From positions 29,443,501 to 29,507,500 of the forward strand of contig JABWDB010000001.1 of the NCBI GenBank assembly GCA_019614645.1: a stretch of 64,000 bases of DNA, in the 5' to 3' direction. Positions within the stretch are counted from its first letter, which is position 1. Each line of letters begins with the position of its first letter. This stretch comes from Stratiolaelaps scimitus. Taxonomy: Eukaryota > Arthropoda > Arachnida > Mesostigmata > Laelapidae. Shown in pieces: positions 22,826 through 36,688 of this stretch. The notes below the pieces were generated by a model. That model was given only the letters and a program-made list of their open reading frames with translations. It had not been told where the DNA came from and did no database searches. The translations under genes were made by a program, and so were the position numbers.

Positions 22826-22905
22826 CGGGTGGGGATCGAACTCGTATGTGCATGCACGTGTTGAACCTCCGGTTGCAATGCATCACGCCACCGGCCACGC
22901 AGCCT
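22826..22905 (-). mobile_element. tRNA-like SINE head (decayed)
   Basis: Read on the minus strand, a B-box-like GAGTTCGATCCCC (from about 22845 down to 22831) is preceded by TTGCAACCGGAGGTTC and, further 5', by an A-box-like TGGCCGGTGGCG near 22897-22886. The wording TTGCAA-CGGAGGTTC and TTCGATCCCC is shared with the minus-strand tRNA-like unit at 41229-41296, which suggests one family. It does not fold as a functional tRNA: I cannot pair the acceptor stem. Confidence 0.45.
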
Positions 22906-25515
22906 ATTACGCTTCAATCATGAGGATCATGAGGATCATTATCCCATGACATTTGTCCTTCATAACTATCAGAATTAGTTGCTCAATGAGCTAGTTTGCG
23001 ATCGAGAGAAAACTCCTATCGAAAAGCCCAGCAATATTATTAACAGCACTCGCGTTTGAGTCAGCGCTCCTGATATCGCAGTTCGCCGGTAGTCAGCACA
23101 CGCGAACACACTTGCATATTGCATATTCTTCACGGGTGTAACATCTTCGGTTGTGAGACCTTGTTCATTCTCACCGCGTGTCTTGCTAACGAGAACTTAG
23201 TACCCGTCTTTTTTTCGTAGGTAGCTTCTGGACGGCGCGACAACCTTCACAGGTCGACGGGTCGTCGATCGTGCTGCTACATCGATTCCGTCCCCCGGGA
23301 ACACAAATATACGATACCACGACATCCACGAAGTGGTTAGTGGTGGCGTCTTCCGCGTTTCATTTTACTTTCGGCTTCCGGCACGATGTCATCTTCGTCA
23401 GATCAATCCGTACGGCGGACTACCATCACGGCGAGCGCTATAGGCAAGGGCCAACCAACCAAGAGGTCGATTGCGGTCAAACGTCTTAGGGGGATTTATC
23501 GATTTTCGCTCTTGCCACTGCGTCTCATGGGTATATGTATATGTTTCCATGTCAAAACGAATCGTCTGTTGGTGTCAGCCGACATAAACGTCAGTGGTTG
23601 ATAGGTACCCAATCATATTCGTATACCGGCCATACGCTACGTGCCGTTTACGGCTTGTTTCTAGTTGACAAATGCAGCAAGAGTACAGCGTCGATAAAAT
23701 GAATGGTAGAACACACGTATATATGTATGTGCTTGTATGTGAACAAGAGATTCTGATCTATAAGACATACATTTCTGAGTGATTCTATTTACATTATATG
23801 ATGAGCTGAGTGTGGATTAAATAAAATCAATCGTATAACTCAGAGACGCATGTTCTCCTAATAGAGCTTCTTATTTTATATTAAAACTATAAAAATTAAG
23901 GTCTTCTATAAAGAATTAAATTACTTTATTATCCTTATAATTAATTGTATATTAAAAATAAAAACAAATTCTATCTCTCGAACGGGGGCAATGTTATCTG
24001 ATTGCTTTTAATGCAAACTTTCATCGTACTTCGACCTGACAATACATCTTATGTCTTCTTCTCGGCATATTGAGACGTATGCCCCGCAGCCAATTAACTA
24101 GTTATCCATAGTGCTCCCTGTTCAGTTCTCAGTCTGTCCTCGCAATGGGTAATAAGTTAACATTGGCACTGCCAGACGCCTTTCCAGGGCAGTGCTCTTT
24201 CTATGAGAGCGAAATTCGCGTGCATAATCTAGTGATCTGCTGACTATAATATAATAGCTGATATCAGCAAAGGAACTCAGTAGAGTCTATTCGGCGGTTC
24301 CAATTGCTATGCGTTTCCAATTGTTGTGTGCTACGAATATATAATATGAAGTGCTTTCGTGCGAAGTGACCGACGTCCAATGTAAATCCAATGGAATTAG
24401 GCCATTTCGCGCCGAAGCACCTAATATATTCTCAGCGCGCGACCATTGCCTCGAAGCGATTCGAAACACAGAGTGGAATCTACTGACATTGATCGCGGAT
24501 GTCGACTTCTATGCACAACAGAAAACTTGGTTAGACTAGCAATGTCTCGCTTTCGTATATACATATATGATAACATGCAGCTTACTAGCTGACATGAATC
24601 ATACATGCACAATGGGGATACTGAGGCTAAACCAGTGAAGTCATTTCGTTGAGTACTTCGACTCTTTTGAAGTACGTTTTTTCCTCACAAAATAGTACGC
24701 CCACTTTTGGCTGTATGTGCGCTTATGTCTTTGTAGTTATTTTGGACTCTTGGTTACACTCCTGTTGTAGTCTCATTAGGCGATCGGGGACCGTTTTTTT
24801 AACATCACAGTGAAACTCTTGAGACTAAGATCGCAGTAGTCCGATTGAGAGGACCCGTAGTTTCAGCATCTGTGAATATCAGTGGTAAACTGAGGTCCCC
24901 TTAGGGATCCGACCTATGTCATTGGCCATACGATCATGTTTATTCTGACACAGAGGTTTCTAAGCATAGATATTCGACGATTCGTCAGTACTTTCATGTT
25001 AGGACCAATGTTAGCCTGATAATTACATGAAATGTTGCTGTCATTTCGATTATCACTGTCCTTTCGTGCAGTGAATGCATTGAAATAGAGAATGGAATAT
25101 AACTGGAGTCTACGTCTCTCCCAACCTAGAACAGAAGCCTGTACAAATTATGCCACCGAACACACGTCCAAACGCTCATTCGTCAGAATTACGAATGCGA
25201 GTTCCTATATGTGCATTCGCCGACCCGTGGCCCGTCCTTCACCGCGCTAAACAAAAATACTTGAAATGGCCATCTCCGAGTAATACAGTATATGTCGAGA
25301 TTTTTGTCAAATCAGCTGGAAAAAAACGTTTGGAGATACATCGACACCACCGAGCCTAATATTCAGCATTCTCATTTCTCGTATTCTCGTTGTCATTTGA
25401 CCGTTTCTTCTCGGCATCAATCCGACATTGTAATTTCAAGTTTTCGCGCCCCCAATCAACTGTCCCGAACGAACATCGCCACTATATTTCGCATCATTCC
25501 ACATACCAGCCCTCA
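22906..25515. other. AT-rich stretch without recognisable genes
   Basis: It includes the very AT-rich island at about 23860-23985 (listed separately). Short ORFs only. Confidence 0.45.
23860..23985. other. AT-rich island, possibly mitochondrial-like
   Basis: About 120 nt of nearly pure A/T with sparse G and C (contains AAATTAAGGTCTTC) stand out from the surrounding mixed sequence. The texture is like an arthropod mitochondrial rRNA fragment, but I cannot align it from memory. A plain AT-rich spacer is equally likely. Confidence 0.15.
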
Positions 25516-25648
25516 GCGCGGTGGCTTGGACGGCTAGGTCTCTGGTTATCGGAAGCCAGAGACCGTAGGTTCGAGCCCCGCTGCGTGACATATAAGAGAG
25601 CTTAAGCATTGTAAAATTGCAGCTCCTTTAATAAACCAATAAAACCTT
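25516..25648 (+). mobile_element. tRNA-derived SINE, best-preserved copy A
   Basis: The head GCGCGGTGGCTTGGACGG carries the A box (TGGCTTGGACGG), and GGTTCGAGCCCC at about 25569-25580 is the B box, spaced as in a tRNA. Between them a 9-bp stem (GGTCTCTGG/CCAGAGACC) replaces a normal anticodon arm. The tail reads TGACATATAAGAGAGC, CTTAAGCATTGTAAAA, GCAGCTCCTTTAATAAA and CAATAAAACC. The same head and tail recur at 42470 and the tail at 15834. RNA polymerase III internal promoter boxes are intact. No clear target-site duplication was found. Confidence 0.88.
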
Positions 25649-27299
25649 TACCTACAATATACAAGGAAAACTGCTCACCGAAAATGTGCCCGCGCAGTTA
25701 ACTTCATGGTCAAAATCTTCGTCGCGGCTGGCGTATTGAACAGCTCATTGCCCCTGTAAACACAGATGTCATGGATATGTTAGCAGCTAGCACGAAGAGT
25801 GACGATTCGAAATACATGCAAATATGCGCCGTTATGCTTGTATCAAGCGAACTTCCGAATCGAACCGAAGTGACCTACCTTAGGAATAGGTAGCCTTGTC
25901 GTCCCGAGACAATGCTTGCCACGAAGGACGTATTTAACAAGTCATTAGAAGCTAAGCTAAGTTTACTAAGGTTGTCGCTGCCGTCATGTCCGCCTTTTGG
26001 ATTCTATCGATTAGCTTACTCGAGTTATAAATCAAATTTCGTGCATTTCATATATGAGTGATTTTCGCTCGAGGAAAGAGGACGAGTTAGCTGTGTCTTT
26101 TTTTGCTCGCTAATGAGGAAGGCAACGTCGATCGATTTCGAAGCACCTGGTTCCCCTACGACGGAGTCTCCCGCGCACCGCTGCGGTTATGTCTCTGGCT
26201 CCGGTCAATTTCTCGAGCACTCGAGGAAGAGGATAGGAGAGTTTGGTTTAGTTAATTAATCATGTTAACCTAACCGGGCCTCCCCGTGAGACGGGGGGAG
26301 CGGATGCGGCAAGGGGCCAGCAATTCTTAAAAGTTTCTCTAATGAGTATGCTACACTGGCTGTGTTCGTTGTGACTTGTCTGCGCACGAACAGGACGGAC
26401 GGACGCACGGAAAGGACGAGTGGGGATATTCTCCCAAGGGACAGATCCCCACGGACCGGGCCTGATCTGGCCTGAGATAACCGACGTTAAGGCTCACCTT
26501 GTGGGCCTACCCGACGACACAGTCACTCCATTCGGACATACGTTTTGAAAGGCTCTATCCTGTAGTATTTTCTCAATATGCGCCGACCCGCACATGTGAT
26601 TTGAATTTGCTAAATAGAATCTGTAAAGTTCGTCCATGTTGTTGATATACATCATGTTCACACATCCACTCAAATGGAAGAGTCTGGCCCCCAAAACTTA
26701 TTCAACATCAATTCATTGTAATAATACGATTCCACATACTGTGTGCGTACACATAGACTCGTAACACCCGTTGATGATACGTGCATTTCATGCTGACTAT
26801 TCACCAGTACTAATAGTTTCAAGCATAACGCAATAAGGGGCTAATGACTGAAGTTTCGGCTTTATCCCTCATCCTTCTGTCCTCACTATTCACCAGCCAA
26901 GCGATCTTGGACATGCGGAGATTCCCCGTGTAGGTACAGCCTGATCAACGACTTCGTCAGCTGTCAGCTGTTTGCAGCCATTTCCTGTCACCGTGGGCAA
27001 AAAGCACTGCCTGTTCCCATATACGTGTATTGGTAACAGCTAAACAGCTTCTGGGCAAGCTGTCAACAACACGCTATAAAACAGAGCTAATTAGGCATCT
27101 GCTTGGCTGGAGCTTGTTAAGCTGCACTGCTAATGCACTGCGAGTCGAAACGAAGCGTTTATCTATCGTCTCAATCCAAGCTGCCATGTAACAGACAGTC
27201 TACACTAGTATATAAACGTCAGAATACAGTCAAACACACAGTTGAGCAAACCCAACGAATTTATCCAGATCAGCAAGCTACCAGTACGTTTGCTTGCAC
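25649..27299. other. non-coding stretch
   Basis: No recognised ORF. A short hairpin (CTCCCC/GGGGAG) lies at about 26281-26301. Otherwise nothing is visible. Confidence 0.45.
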
Positions 27300-27366
27300 G
27301 AAATATTATATTATTATATATTATTATAATAATACAATATATGAAATATTATATTATATATTATCA
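27300..27366. repeat. AT-only imperfect repeat
   Basis: GAAATATTATATTATTATATATT is followed after a short gap by GAAATATTATATTATATATT, giving two imperfect copies of an A/T-only unit. The segment can fold on itself. Confidence 0.7.
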
Positions 27367-28069
27367 TGCTCTGATTTCCGTTTGATCCCATTTACTACAA
27401 TACGTGAAGGCAACGCGCTGACTGAGTCGTGTGTGTGTGTGTGTCTGTATTAAACACAGTAGTCATAGAGTAACAACGGGTAGTCGTATGTGATAAAGAC
27501 TGGTAATAATGAAAGCGTCAGCCGCATATGACATCTTCTTGAGTGTATGATACGTGTGCGTATCTATTGATCCCAGCAGACCGGTGTACAGTGTGTGGTG
27601 TACACCTCGGCGTTCCATGGAATATGGTTGTATATAAAAAAAACGCCGGAAACGGAATATTTCTAAATGACTAGAAATTCATGCTGAGGTAAAAACCACA
27701 ACAGTTTTGACACCAATCCCTGATAACGCATTGGAGACGTCAGATAGGCCATGAAAAATAATCAGCCGAATTAGAATGATTCACTTGCGCAGTTTCCGTG
27801 TTAGGCCTTTTGCACGGAAAGACGACACTCAAGAGTTTTCGCTGGAAATACCTTCCAGCTCCGTAGGTACTCCCATATATATATATATATGTATTGCGTG
27901 TGTTATACAATATATAATATAGTGTAAATTAGAGGCAAACGATGTCTATAGATTCATTCACTATATTCAATATTTACACAATTGGAACGGTGATACGATG
28001 TTTTCTTTTGGTATAAAAAATACATATGCTTCCGTATACGTGTATTCAGTTGCAGGTGCAAATGCTGCA
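27367..28069. other. non-coding stretch with short microsatellites
   Basis: (GT)n lies at about 27430-27445 and (TA)n at about 27875-27892. Nothing else. Confidence 0.5.
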
Positions 28070-28099
28070 TTTATATGTATATATATATGTACACATTGC

Positions 28100-28132
<33 letters not shown>

Positions 28133-28133
28133 C
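28070..28133. repeat. compound (TA)n microsatellite
   Basis: Three TA tracts are separated by GTACACATTGCA and CA. Confidence 0.9.
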
Positions 28134-30750
28134 AGAACGCGATATTGAAAACATTGTATACAGGTAAGTATCTTGCATGAATGAATGCGGATATTGTGGA
28201 ATACCGCTAGCTGACACCCTTCACGCAATACGTCGTATTGCAAGCTACCAAGATTTGTATTGTCCACTATCGTCGTCCAAACGATGACATCTTAACTATT
28301 TAGTATCGCCTGGCATCATGACAGAAACAACAGATTGCCACGTGTTGTATAACTCTCTCGATTCAACATGCATTATGTTAATCACAGGATGCGAAACACT
28401 ATCGATTATTCATGGAAACAGGCGTTTCCCATCGGCGACAACGGCCTCAGACATTTTTGCATCGTTGGCGTATAACGACATCATTTGATTACGCTTTCGT
28501 CATCCACGCAGTGGGGATCGCCGTCTCGTGCGTACCTTGGAGACACGTCGAAATTGGGTCGGATACGCGTTGATGAACGTGTGTGGATAACTCGACGCTT
28601 GATGCGACGATAGGCGATGAGCTTTAACGCAAGGGTGAGAGTCGAACCGTAACCGTGGAAGATGCGGATGTGAATAGAGTGAATCCTCTGCCCTCTTCTC
28701 GTTAGTAGTCCATCTCCACTAACATCGGGGCAGGTGGTCACTTATCTGGGCCCCGCTTGGATCACTGTGCATGCCATGAGTCAATTGACTTGGTAACAGT
28801 GTATGTAGATCGACTTGAATAACTTCGTTCCTCTATATGACATAAGCCCGCGGCTCACATGAGCCCCTACCCCGCGCTGCACACTCCTACTCAGTCGTAG
28901 TTATGGTCAGCAGTAGAACATTAGTCAATTAGCGGGCCCATTCCAATGGAAGACAAGGCTAAAGACAGCTTATAGCCACGTCATCAAGAGTAATTCACCA
29001 TTGACTGGAGTATATATTGTATAATTGAAGGGACAGTCATCACTGATATAAAAAAATATCATCCCAAAGCACAGTCGCTGAACGATCCTGCTCAACTTTA
29101 CAATATCGCGTCTGGGTGCAGTTAACGACCTGTGCGAAATTGCCTCCAACGTACATATCACCTCTTGTGCTCGCTATACAGCGCTCACTAGCTGTGCGGA
29201 CAGGTTCATAATTATATCCACTAACTAACAAAGGGCAAAATATTATTTAATAGCGTCACGTTGTGTTCAAGTGCCGGAATCTCTTACGCATGAAAACGGC
29301 CCCCCCTCAATGAAGGCTACAAGTAGCTGGCGCCGCGAGGGGCGGCAGCATACAACGTCATTAGGTTTTTTCGTCCCTGCCTTATAGCTATGGCGTTTAG
29401 GAAATTGCGGAGGGGTCTGGGAAAGCGTGGACTTGAAAATGAGGATTTGTTTAATATTCTTAAAATCCTAATTCCATTATCTCTTAAGAGACGGACACCT
29501 TAAGTAGATCGAAGAGAATATCTAGACAGAGAAGAAAACAAATTATAATTATTTACCCCACATTCGCTTCGCTCTCCTCGAGTTCGTTCAATGCAGCCAG
29601 CTCGCGCAGTCATCGCAAATAGGAATTTATTTCATTAAGCGAGCAAGCCGAGACAATCTGTAAACGCAGCTCTCAGTGGATACGGGCAGTAGTATTTTAA
29701 AACGCACTGTTCATGTCCTATCGAAAGCATTCGCCGTTCGACGAAGCTCGCAGCTCGAAGTTCCAACCGCGTAGAACACGACACCGTTCATATTCAACAA
29801 AGGAAAGGCGCGCGGGATCATAGAACAACAAGAATTACCTGCTTTGTACATCGTTAGGTCGGTGTTGTCGTAGGTACAGGTTACCTGTGAAGTATTTCGA
29901 ATTTCATATGATAATAATCATGGCCACTCCTCTTCCAGGCAACCTCACGATTCAGTAATCTCAAGTGTTTACGTATGCTGGTCGATGATGAAAAGCGAGA
30001 TGGGAAAACCAATGGAAATACCCATCGAATGTATTCACAGCGGATTAGCGCGATGATAATTCTCGAAGATGCCGCATCGCTGATTTGCATAAGCTTTGTC
30101 TTACCTTTGCCATCGCCCACCCCGTTCGTCGCTGTCTTTGCGGCCACGAGAACAATTTTGTTATCTGCATCAAAGTTGTGGCTCTGGATACGCGACCTGT
30201 CTGTAGGATGCCGGGCGGCGCACACCGTGTAGAAATCCAACAGGAGTGTTGTGGTTTACTGGAAGGTAAGACGACAATGATCTTGTTTCATGCCGTCGAG
30301 TCGTTTCCAACTGAACGAGCCAACGATACCCCAACCTCTTCAGCCGTCAAGTGCATATTTATATCAAAGTAAACCACACACGTGTAATCTGGAATAAGCT
30401 AACCAAAAATTCTCATGTTGTGCTTGCGTCGCTGCGATATTCCTCGTGTTTTTTTGGTGTCATGCAAATCAAATCACAGAGTTCACCATGTGTCATTTTC
30501 AATCGTCCAATATAGTGTGTACATACATATATATTCGTACACTAATCGAATATAGGATTTCACAATATTATTCCTCTCTTTTTCGAGCATTGAAACGTTG
30601 CCGAGAGAAATGCACTCTCGACTTAAACGCAAACAAGTTCTACTGTCGACACGAGAGACTACACCGTACATCCCTCCTCTTCCATTCGAAATTGACGACC
30701 GCCACCGGCAACCAGCCTTTACCAATCAAGATTCGTCGGCGCTAGCTGGC
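28134..30750. other. non-coding stretch
   Basis: Short ORFs on both strands (longest 119 codons, at 29881-30240 minus), none recognised. A lone B-box-like GGTTCGACTCTC on the minus strand near 28632-28643 lacks a properly spaced A box. Confidence 0.4.
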
Positions 30751-32423
30751 TATTGCTGAATGTATGTGATGCGGCTGAATGCGCGCGTTCTCTCTCTCTC
30801 GTTCTCTCTGAGTGTACTCTGCTGATCAGCATCCCCTGCATCCCGTCGCCACTAGCCAGGGCCGACTACATCTCTCCATCTGTGTTTCTCGTTCTCCTAC
30901 ATTCTCCCTCCAACATTGAGTCCGTTGAACGACGATAGATACTGCTCCCAGCTGCCGTCCATCCATCCGTCAGTCGAACAGACCGACAGTTGTTACACGG
31001 CGCCGCACCCGGCGGCGGTCTCCAAAGCCAGGAGCAGGATAGAGGCTCTGAAAGCTCGGGAAGGCAGCAAGCGGTCCATGGGTCGTGGTGGTGGCTTGGC
31101 GTGCGCGTTAAAAATAGCTCCTTCAGCCGAGCTATCCCGCTGAGCTCCGAGTTTCGAGCCCGAACGAGCAAGCTGTGTGAGACTCCCCGTCGTCTTCAAT
31201 CGAGCCGTTCACCTCAACAGCCGACACTGTACCAACAGCAACGGCGTGATTCTGCTGTGCTGCTACCGTTGCAGCCTCGTTGCGCACCGACCGCTCCCGT
31301 CAGCCCTCTATGGTTGTAGAGTTCCTCGCTCAAGCCTCGTTGAAACCTCGTCTGCCGCACAGACGAGCGGCAGGTGTTGTGTGCTGTTGGTGGATGAGGC
31401 GTAAAGTGAGCGTCAAGAGGCTCAATGGCGACCTCTTGATCAGACGACCCATGGGGTAGACGGTAGTCAAGCAGGTCCGCCACAGTCCACTGCTCAGGAG
31501 GGCAACAGCCAGCAGCGTCATCACCATCGTCATTTTCCTTGCTTCTTAACCGCTGGCGCAACCTTCGTAGGAGCCAGTGCGCGAAAAATCGGAGCACCGT
31601 GGAGGATAGAATGTCATGTGTGTTCCAGCTCCGTCTTGACCATCCATCCGGGCAAGAATCATTGTTTCGATGATGGATGAATTCTTTTTTGGTCCCTTCG
31701 ACCTGTGCCTCCGGCCTTAGCGTACTGTCGTCTGACATGTACTACCAGGGAAGGCAGCAGTAAAGCTTGGGGTTGGCATTATTTTGGCCCCACACATATA
31801 GGTAGATATATATATACGTAACCATACACAGATGGGAGCCTTATGAGTCATTGAACCCCTGCACACATGTTGTCACTCTACTAGATGCTCAACGAAGCAT
31901 TATGACACCGCACTCCAACGCGACCAACAAACCGCTACCCTTTTCCGATGTGCGTCCGTCTTGTGTCTCGTTGTTGTCATTTCCTTGGGACACTTCAAGC
32001 GGCGTCGTCCCTCCTACCCGTCCCATTGCGGGACCCACGAAGAGAGATGCTTTTCTGCCACTCAAATGGATTGGCACGTGGTGTCGCTACGGCGTTGGCA
32101 AGGACGATGGGAATGCGCTGTCAGCGGCGGTGGTGGCGGCTCCTCCCGCTCCGTAGAATGAACACCCGCGCACTTGGCACTGCGGACCGTAGGTTGGCGG
32201 ACAGTGTTTGGCCCAGACAGTAGTAGTAGTAGGAACCGTGGTGTGGAATGAATGCAGAAAAGAGCGAAGGGACAAGACATCCCCAGGGGTCAAGAAGAAT
32301 GGGGGAGCAGTTGAGAGAGAATAGGAATGTGGCTAAATTGGAAACACGGATGGGTGAGAGTATTTCTGCTGCTTCCGTTGGCACCGGCAGCGGTGCGGCG
32401 ACCGCTTCTGCGGAATCTACGCA
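30751..32423. other. GC/CpG-rich block with overlapping ORFs
   Basis: Open frames overlap in most phases (longest 174 codons, at 31214-31738 minus). A short CT-rich stretch lies at about 30790-30810. None of the products is recognised. The block could be promoter and 5'-UTR sequence of a gene leading into the donor-like site at 32675. Confidence 0.3.
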
Positions 32424-32674
32424 ATGTACAACAACTGTGTACGGAAGGAGGAGTCAGAAACTTGCAGCATTTTGCGAAATCCTTTTGCATCTGCTGTAAC
32501 AGATGGAGCGGCCATTGACGCGCGGGCTGGCAACGGCAACAGCGGAGGTGATCGCCAACAGTTGTTCCGGAGACAGTTTGCAGCTACATGCATGTGCGGA
32601 AAGATAGCAGGCGAAAATGAATGGAGCAGGTCACACTATGCTGTAAACGCAACGTGTGCTAGGGAAAGGTGGAG
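32424..32674 (+). CDS. candidate coding exon ending at a GTGAGT donor
   Basis: This ATG-initiated frame (84 codons) stays open until the sequence TGGAG|GTGAGT at 32674/32675, where the in-frame stop lies inside the putative donor. The peptide is unrecognised, with a basic cysteine-containing C-terminal half. A second GTGAGT lies about 57 nt downstream, so donor matches are not rare here. This is a guess from splice-site position only. Confidence 0.13.
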
Positions 32675-33960
32675 GTGAGTACTGGCAACGAGCTCGAACC
32701 ATCACCACGACGAGTCCTGCCGAACTGCCACTGCCGGTGAGTGGGCGAGCATCAGAGGACACGGATGTTACGAACGCGGGGCGGCAACCGACAACTGACG
32801 ACGCCAGCGGCGGCGGCGGCAGCGGTGGCCGTACGAGGATAATGGAGTTGTTCTTCTAGCGGCGGACGACTGATATTCTACGACCGCCTGCGTATGGGTC
32901 GTCCACTTGCTCGACCATGCACTGGCCGGTCCGACAAGACCAGGCTAGCTCACACGGTTCGTATGGGACTACGGCGCGAAGCGAACGAAGGGAACCCACC
33001 AGACACCTTCTCTCATAGACGCCGCCGCCGTCTCTCCTTCTAACTTCTCGTAATTCCCGTTCTCCCCTCTGTCTTGCATTCGCATTACCACTCATTCGCT
33101 TGGCCACTTGCTCAATCGCTGCCTCGCTGCCGCCTGTTTTGCTGCTGCCGGTCCGCCGCATTCGCTTGCGGCCGCCGGCGCTCCGCCGGTAGGGGTACTA
33201 CGATGAACGGTTTTCCGGTCAGTGGACAGCTGCGGTCGCTGAGTAAAAAAGCACAAGCAAAAAGCAGAGGGAAAGAAAGAGGGTTCAAGGCAACGCGTTG
33301 GGGGTGTTCTCGTTCGGCGGGGTGGGGTAGGGGGGGGGTCCTGGCAAAATCTGGAAGGTGCGAAACGAACTGAACAACGAGGCCGCAGAAGGAGAACGAC
33401 AAAGCGGCAACGCTTCGGTGACGCCGCCGCCGGCCACCGCACGAAAAACAAGGTGTTTGTTAAGTGAGGCAGTCGTAGCGGGCAGCGGGCGTAGAGACGG
33501 ACGGGGCTTCGTACTAACCGGTGGACGTCGGACACGGACTTCGAATGCTGACAGGCTGGACGAGGCCTGAGCTTCCGGCGAGATGAGGCCCACGCCGAGA
33601 CTTGCCTTCACCGACACAGCAAGCAGGAGGTAAGGCAAGGCGAGTGTAGCTGTCGTACGGCGCTGGAAAGGACTGCGGCAGTAGGCGCCAAGCGGCAGCT
33701 GTATTCCTGCTCGGTTCAGGTTGCCCTGGTATTCCATTCGTTGCCACTGGCAAGAAAAGCGCACACAATACAACCAGAACATCATCATAAATAGGGAAGC
33801 GGCCAAATAACGCGGTGATGACGCTAATGACCTGAGCTTGTAAACAGGATATACCCGTCAGGCGCTTTCCTGTGAGAGGAATACGGATCAGTGTTGTAGT
33901 TTCCACAGATCTATCAGGTTTCAATGGCATTGGACAACGGCCCACTGCCCACGCACTGAT
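32675..33960. other. GC/CpG-rich block continuing
   Basis: A G9 run lies at 33330-33338 and GC-rich proline/serine/arginine frames occur on both strands (longest 173 codons, at 33285-33806 minus). No recognised product. Confidence 0.35.
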
Positions 33961-36688
33961 GCTGTTAAAAGAAATGAGCTATTGACAGTGGTGGTGGTGG
34001 TCGTGTCGGAGGTGCCAGGTATGCATGTAACATTATGCTGATCGGCAACTCCCTCCTGGGGAAAACTGATCTACTCAAGCAGTGATCTCGAAAAAGGAAC
34101 CTCGCTCGACACTCAACAACGTCTCAACTTTTCACGACTTGTGCCTATCAAATAATGGACAGAACAGGGTTCAGTCATGAATATTTGATTGTCTCCGTTA
34201 GGTATAAACTGAGCTGTTCGCTTGTGTCAGTGGACCAAAAAAAAGACCATTGTAAGGTAGTCAAATGTTGTGATAGCCCATAAATTATGACAGCGCATAA
34301 TAAATTGAATTTATGTTTCGTACGTGTCTCGGCTATCGAACTAACGGTGTTAATACATAAACATTGTTCAATACTGTATTTCAAATGGGTCTTGTCACTG
34401 CAATCGACTGTGTCATGAAAAACGTATCTAACCTACAGCCAGCCTGTGAAGCACATACTGTGAATAATAATAATAATAATAATAATCACAGGCCTCCATA
34501 GAAAGTAGATACGAATAATCTTTGGATCAACGTTTGTAAGATACCACCGATAGAGAGAAAAATAATTGTGAAAATACTCTAAAATTTGGTTAAATTCGAT
34601 TTACGCCGAAAGATTTTAGGAAAGATGAAGGCGATGATTGGAAGTGGTCTGACAGCATCCGAACCTATCGTTCTAATATAGCAAGGGATAATATTGATGT
34701 TACCAATAACACTGCTGCCCACTTTAGATTTGTCACCGTATTTAATTAAAGGACGACAGATGCTTTCGAGGGACAGCTAGAGAGTTTGCCTTAAATGAAA
34801 TGTGTGTGTGTGTACAACAAGGTAAAATTTAAACGTTCCTTGTCTAGGCCAACCTGTGCTGCCGTCCAAGTTCTTACTGGGTGACTAGTTACAACGGTAT
34901 CCTTGCTATAACATCAGCGCGAACCAAAGGTAGACGATCACAAGCTTTTCATGTCAAAGTATGTAGCTCTGGAGCGCATTTGAGGGATTTTTTTATAAAA
35001 TGTTACAACTGTACAGCATTTATGAAAAAGCAGCGGAAGCCCAAGTGCCAATGAGCTCAGTGTTTCCTCTGGGTAGAGGCAGTGAAGCTATCCGCGCACT
35101 GCGCTTCGGTTAGAGCCGACGACGAGTACGGAATGTCCTACAAGTGTCTGATCGGCCATACCTCGGTAATACCATTGTCAAAGGCTGGACCTAAGAAAAC
35201 GTTTTCAATTGATTCACAGCCTCACCTCCAATCTCTCGTCTCCCTAAAGTTGACCCCCGTTGAGGGAGGGTCTTCATTCCGACTCGGCAATACTACAGCT
35301 TCGTTCGGACAGGGACTCACGGCATATGTAAGTCCGTTTCAATACCTGCCACCGGTTTGGTGTTGCCCGATCGACATTTCAGTCATCGGTTACCTCACTT
35401 AATCCATTACCATGCGGATTCTGTTGTTTTCTATACATGAGAGCTAATGGACACATGGTTACGCTTTGCTGCCACAGCTACACGTGTCGTTGTTATAATT
35501 ACGGTCGTCACCACTACAAGTTACATGCTCGTTATTATGATTGCGGCCGCCGCTACCACTTCCATATCGGCTATGCCGTTTAATGCTTGCGAGTCAGTAC
35601 ACCTTACACATTGCTACTTCTTGCTCCTACTACCGTAGCTCATGGTAAATCAAACAGAGTTAAGACAATACGGCCAATGATAATTGTCAATAATAATAAA
35701 AGCAACAAACTTCACTGGTTGCCGTTGTTCGCTCGCGTTCGCCGTCATCCCTGCTGATCTTCGAATCGCGCCATCGAAAAATGTTCCCGGAACTGCGGGC
35801 GGCCAAATTATTTTCAAATCAAGTCAAATCTATACGCGTTTATTTGTCCAAAGGCTTGATGCAATAGATGCAGTACAGCATAATCAAACACATCTTCATC
35901 GAGCAATTTTTTCGGGCCATTCGACTAGGGGTCTTATCGATCCTTATCCGAATGCGAGTGACTATGAGAACATATTGCTGATTTGTCAGTGCGATTAACG
36001 GCTATATAGTACAGAAGCCAGCACCGCTTCGCAGACGATCGGCCGGATGACAATCAGCGTCTTGTTATAAGAATATGTCTCATATACATTCGGGTGTTGC
36101 CGAAATCATTCGGTTCGCTCATCGATGAAAGATTAACACACTCCTTCGAGTAAAGGTGTGACTATTGCGCCATGGAGATGGTACACGTAATAACCTCGCC
36201 GTTAATAGAGGATTCATATACGTGTTGACTTAAACATCAAATACCGCGCATCGGAGTAATGATAAGCATGCCACTTCGAGGGTATTAAGCATCAATCTAT
36301 AGCCGCCTATCGTTTCGATGATTGCCAACATTTTTGATGATATTCGTGGCCCTTTCGTATTAACGAAATTTTTAAGTCTTTAAAGCCCTCCTAAAAGTAA
36401 GCAAAAACAAGTAATCTTTAATCAAGACCTCGTTACCTTTAAAGTGTAAATGTCGAGGCCTTCGAAATGTCGAGGCAAACGCAATCAAATTGAATGCACA
36501 AAACAACCATTGGCATTCTCTATCTATGACATAATATGACACGTTGCCATAGCGGGTACAGAATCAAGGGTTGATTTTGTAATGCCGGTAAGCCCACGCC
36601 GAACGCAAACCTTGATCTTGAGCTTCGTCGCTGGTTGTGCCGGTTAGCTATTTATATATTTTTGTCAAGATTTTGCTTTCCCCGCGGC
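33961..36688. other. quiet non-coding stretch
   Basis: (AAT)8 lies at 34463-34486 and a short (GT)n at about 34801-34812. The 63-codon frame at 35447-35638 plus is hydrophobic (Val/Ile/Thr runs) but unrecognised. Nothing else is visible. Confidence 0.45.
34463..34486. repeat. (AAT)8 microsatellite
   Basis: Eight AAT units. Confidence 0.9.

Noticed and set aside
28560..28700. Possible serine-type tRNA on the minus strand (GAGATGGACTACTAA and GGTTCGACTCTC)
   Set aside because: The acceptor and anticodon stems do not pair and the box spacing is wrong. The resemblance is coincidental.
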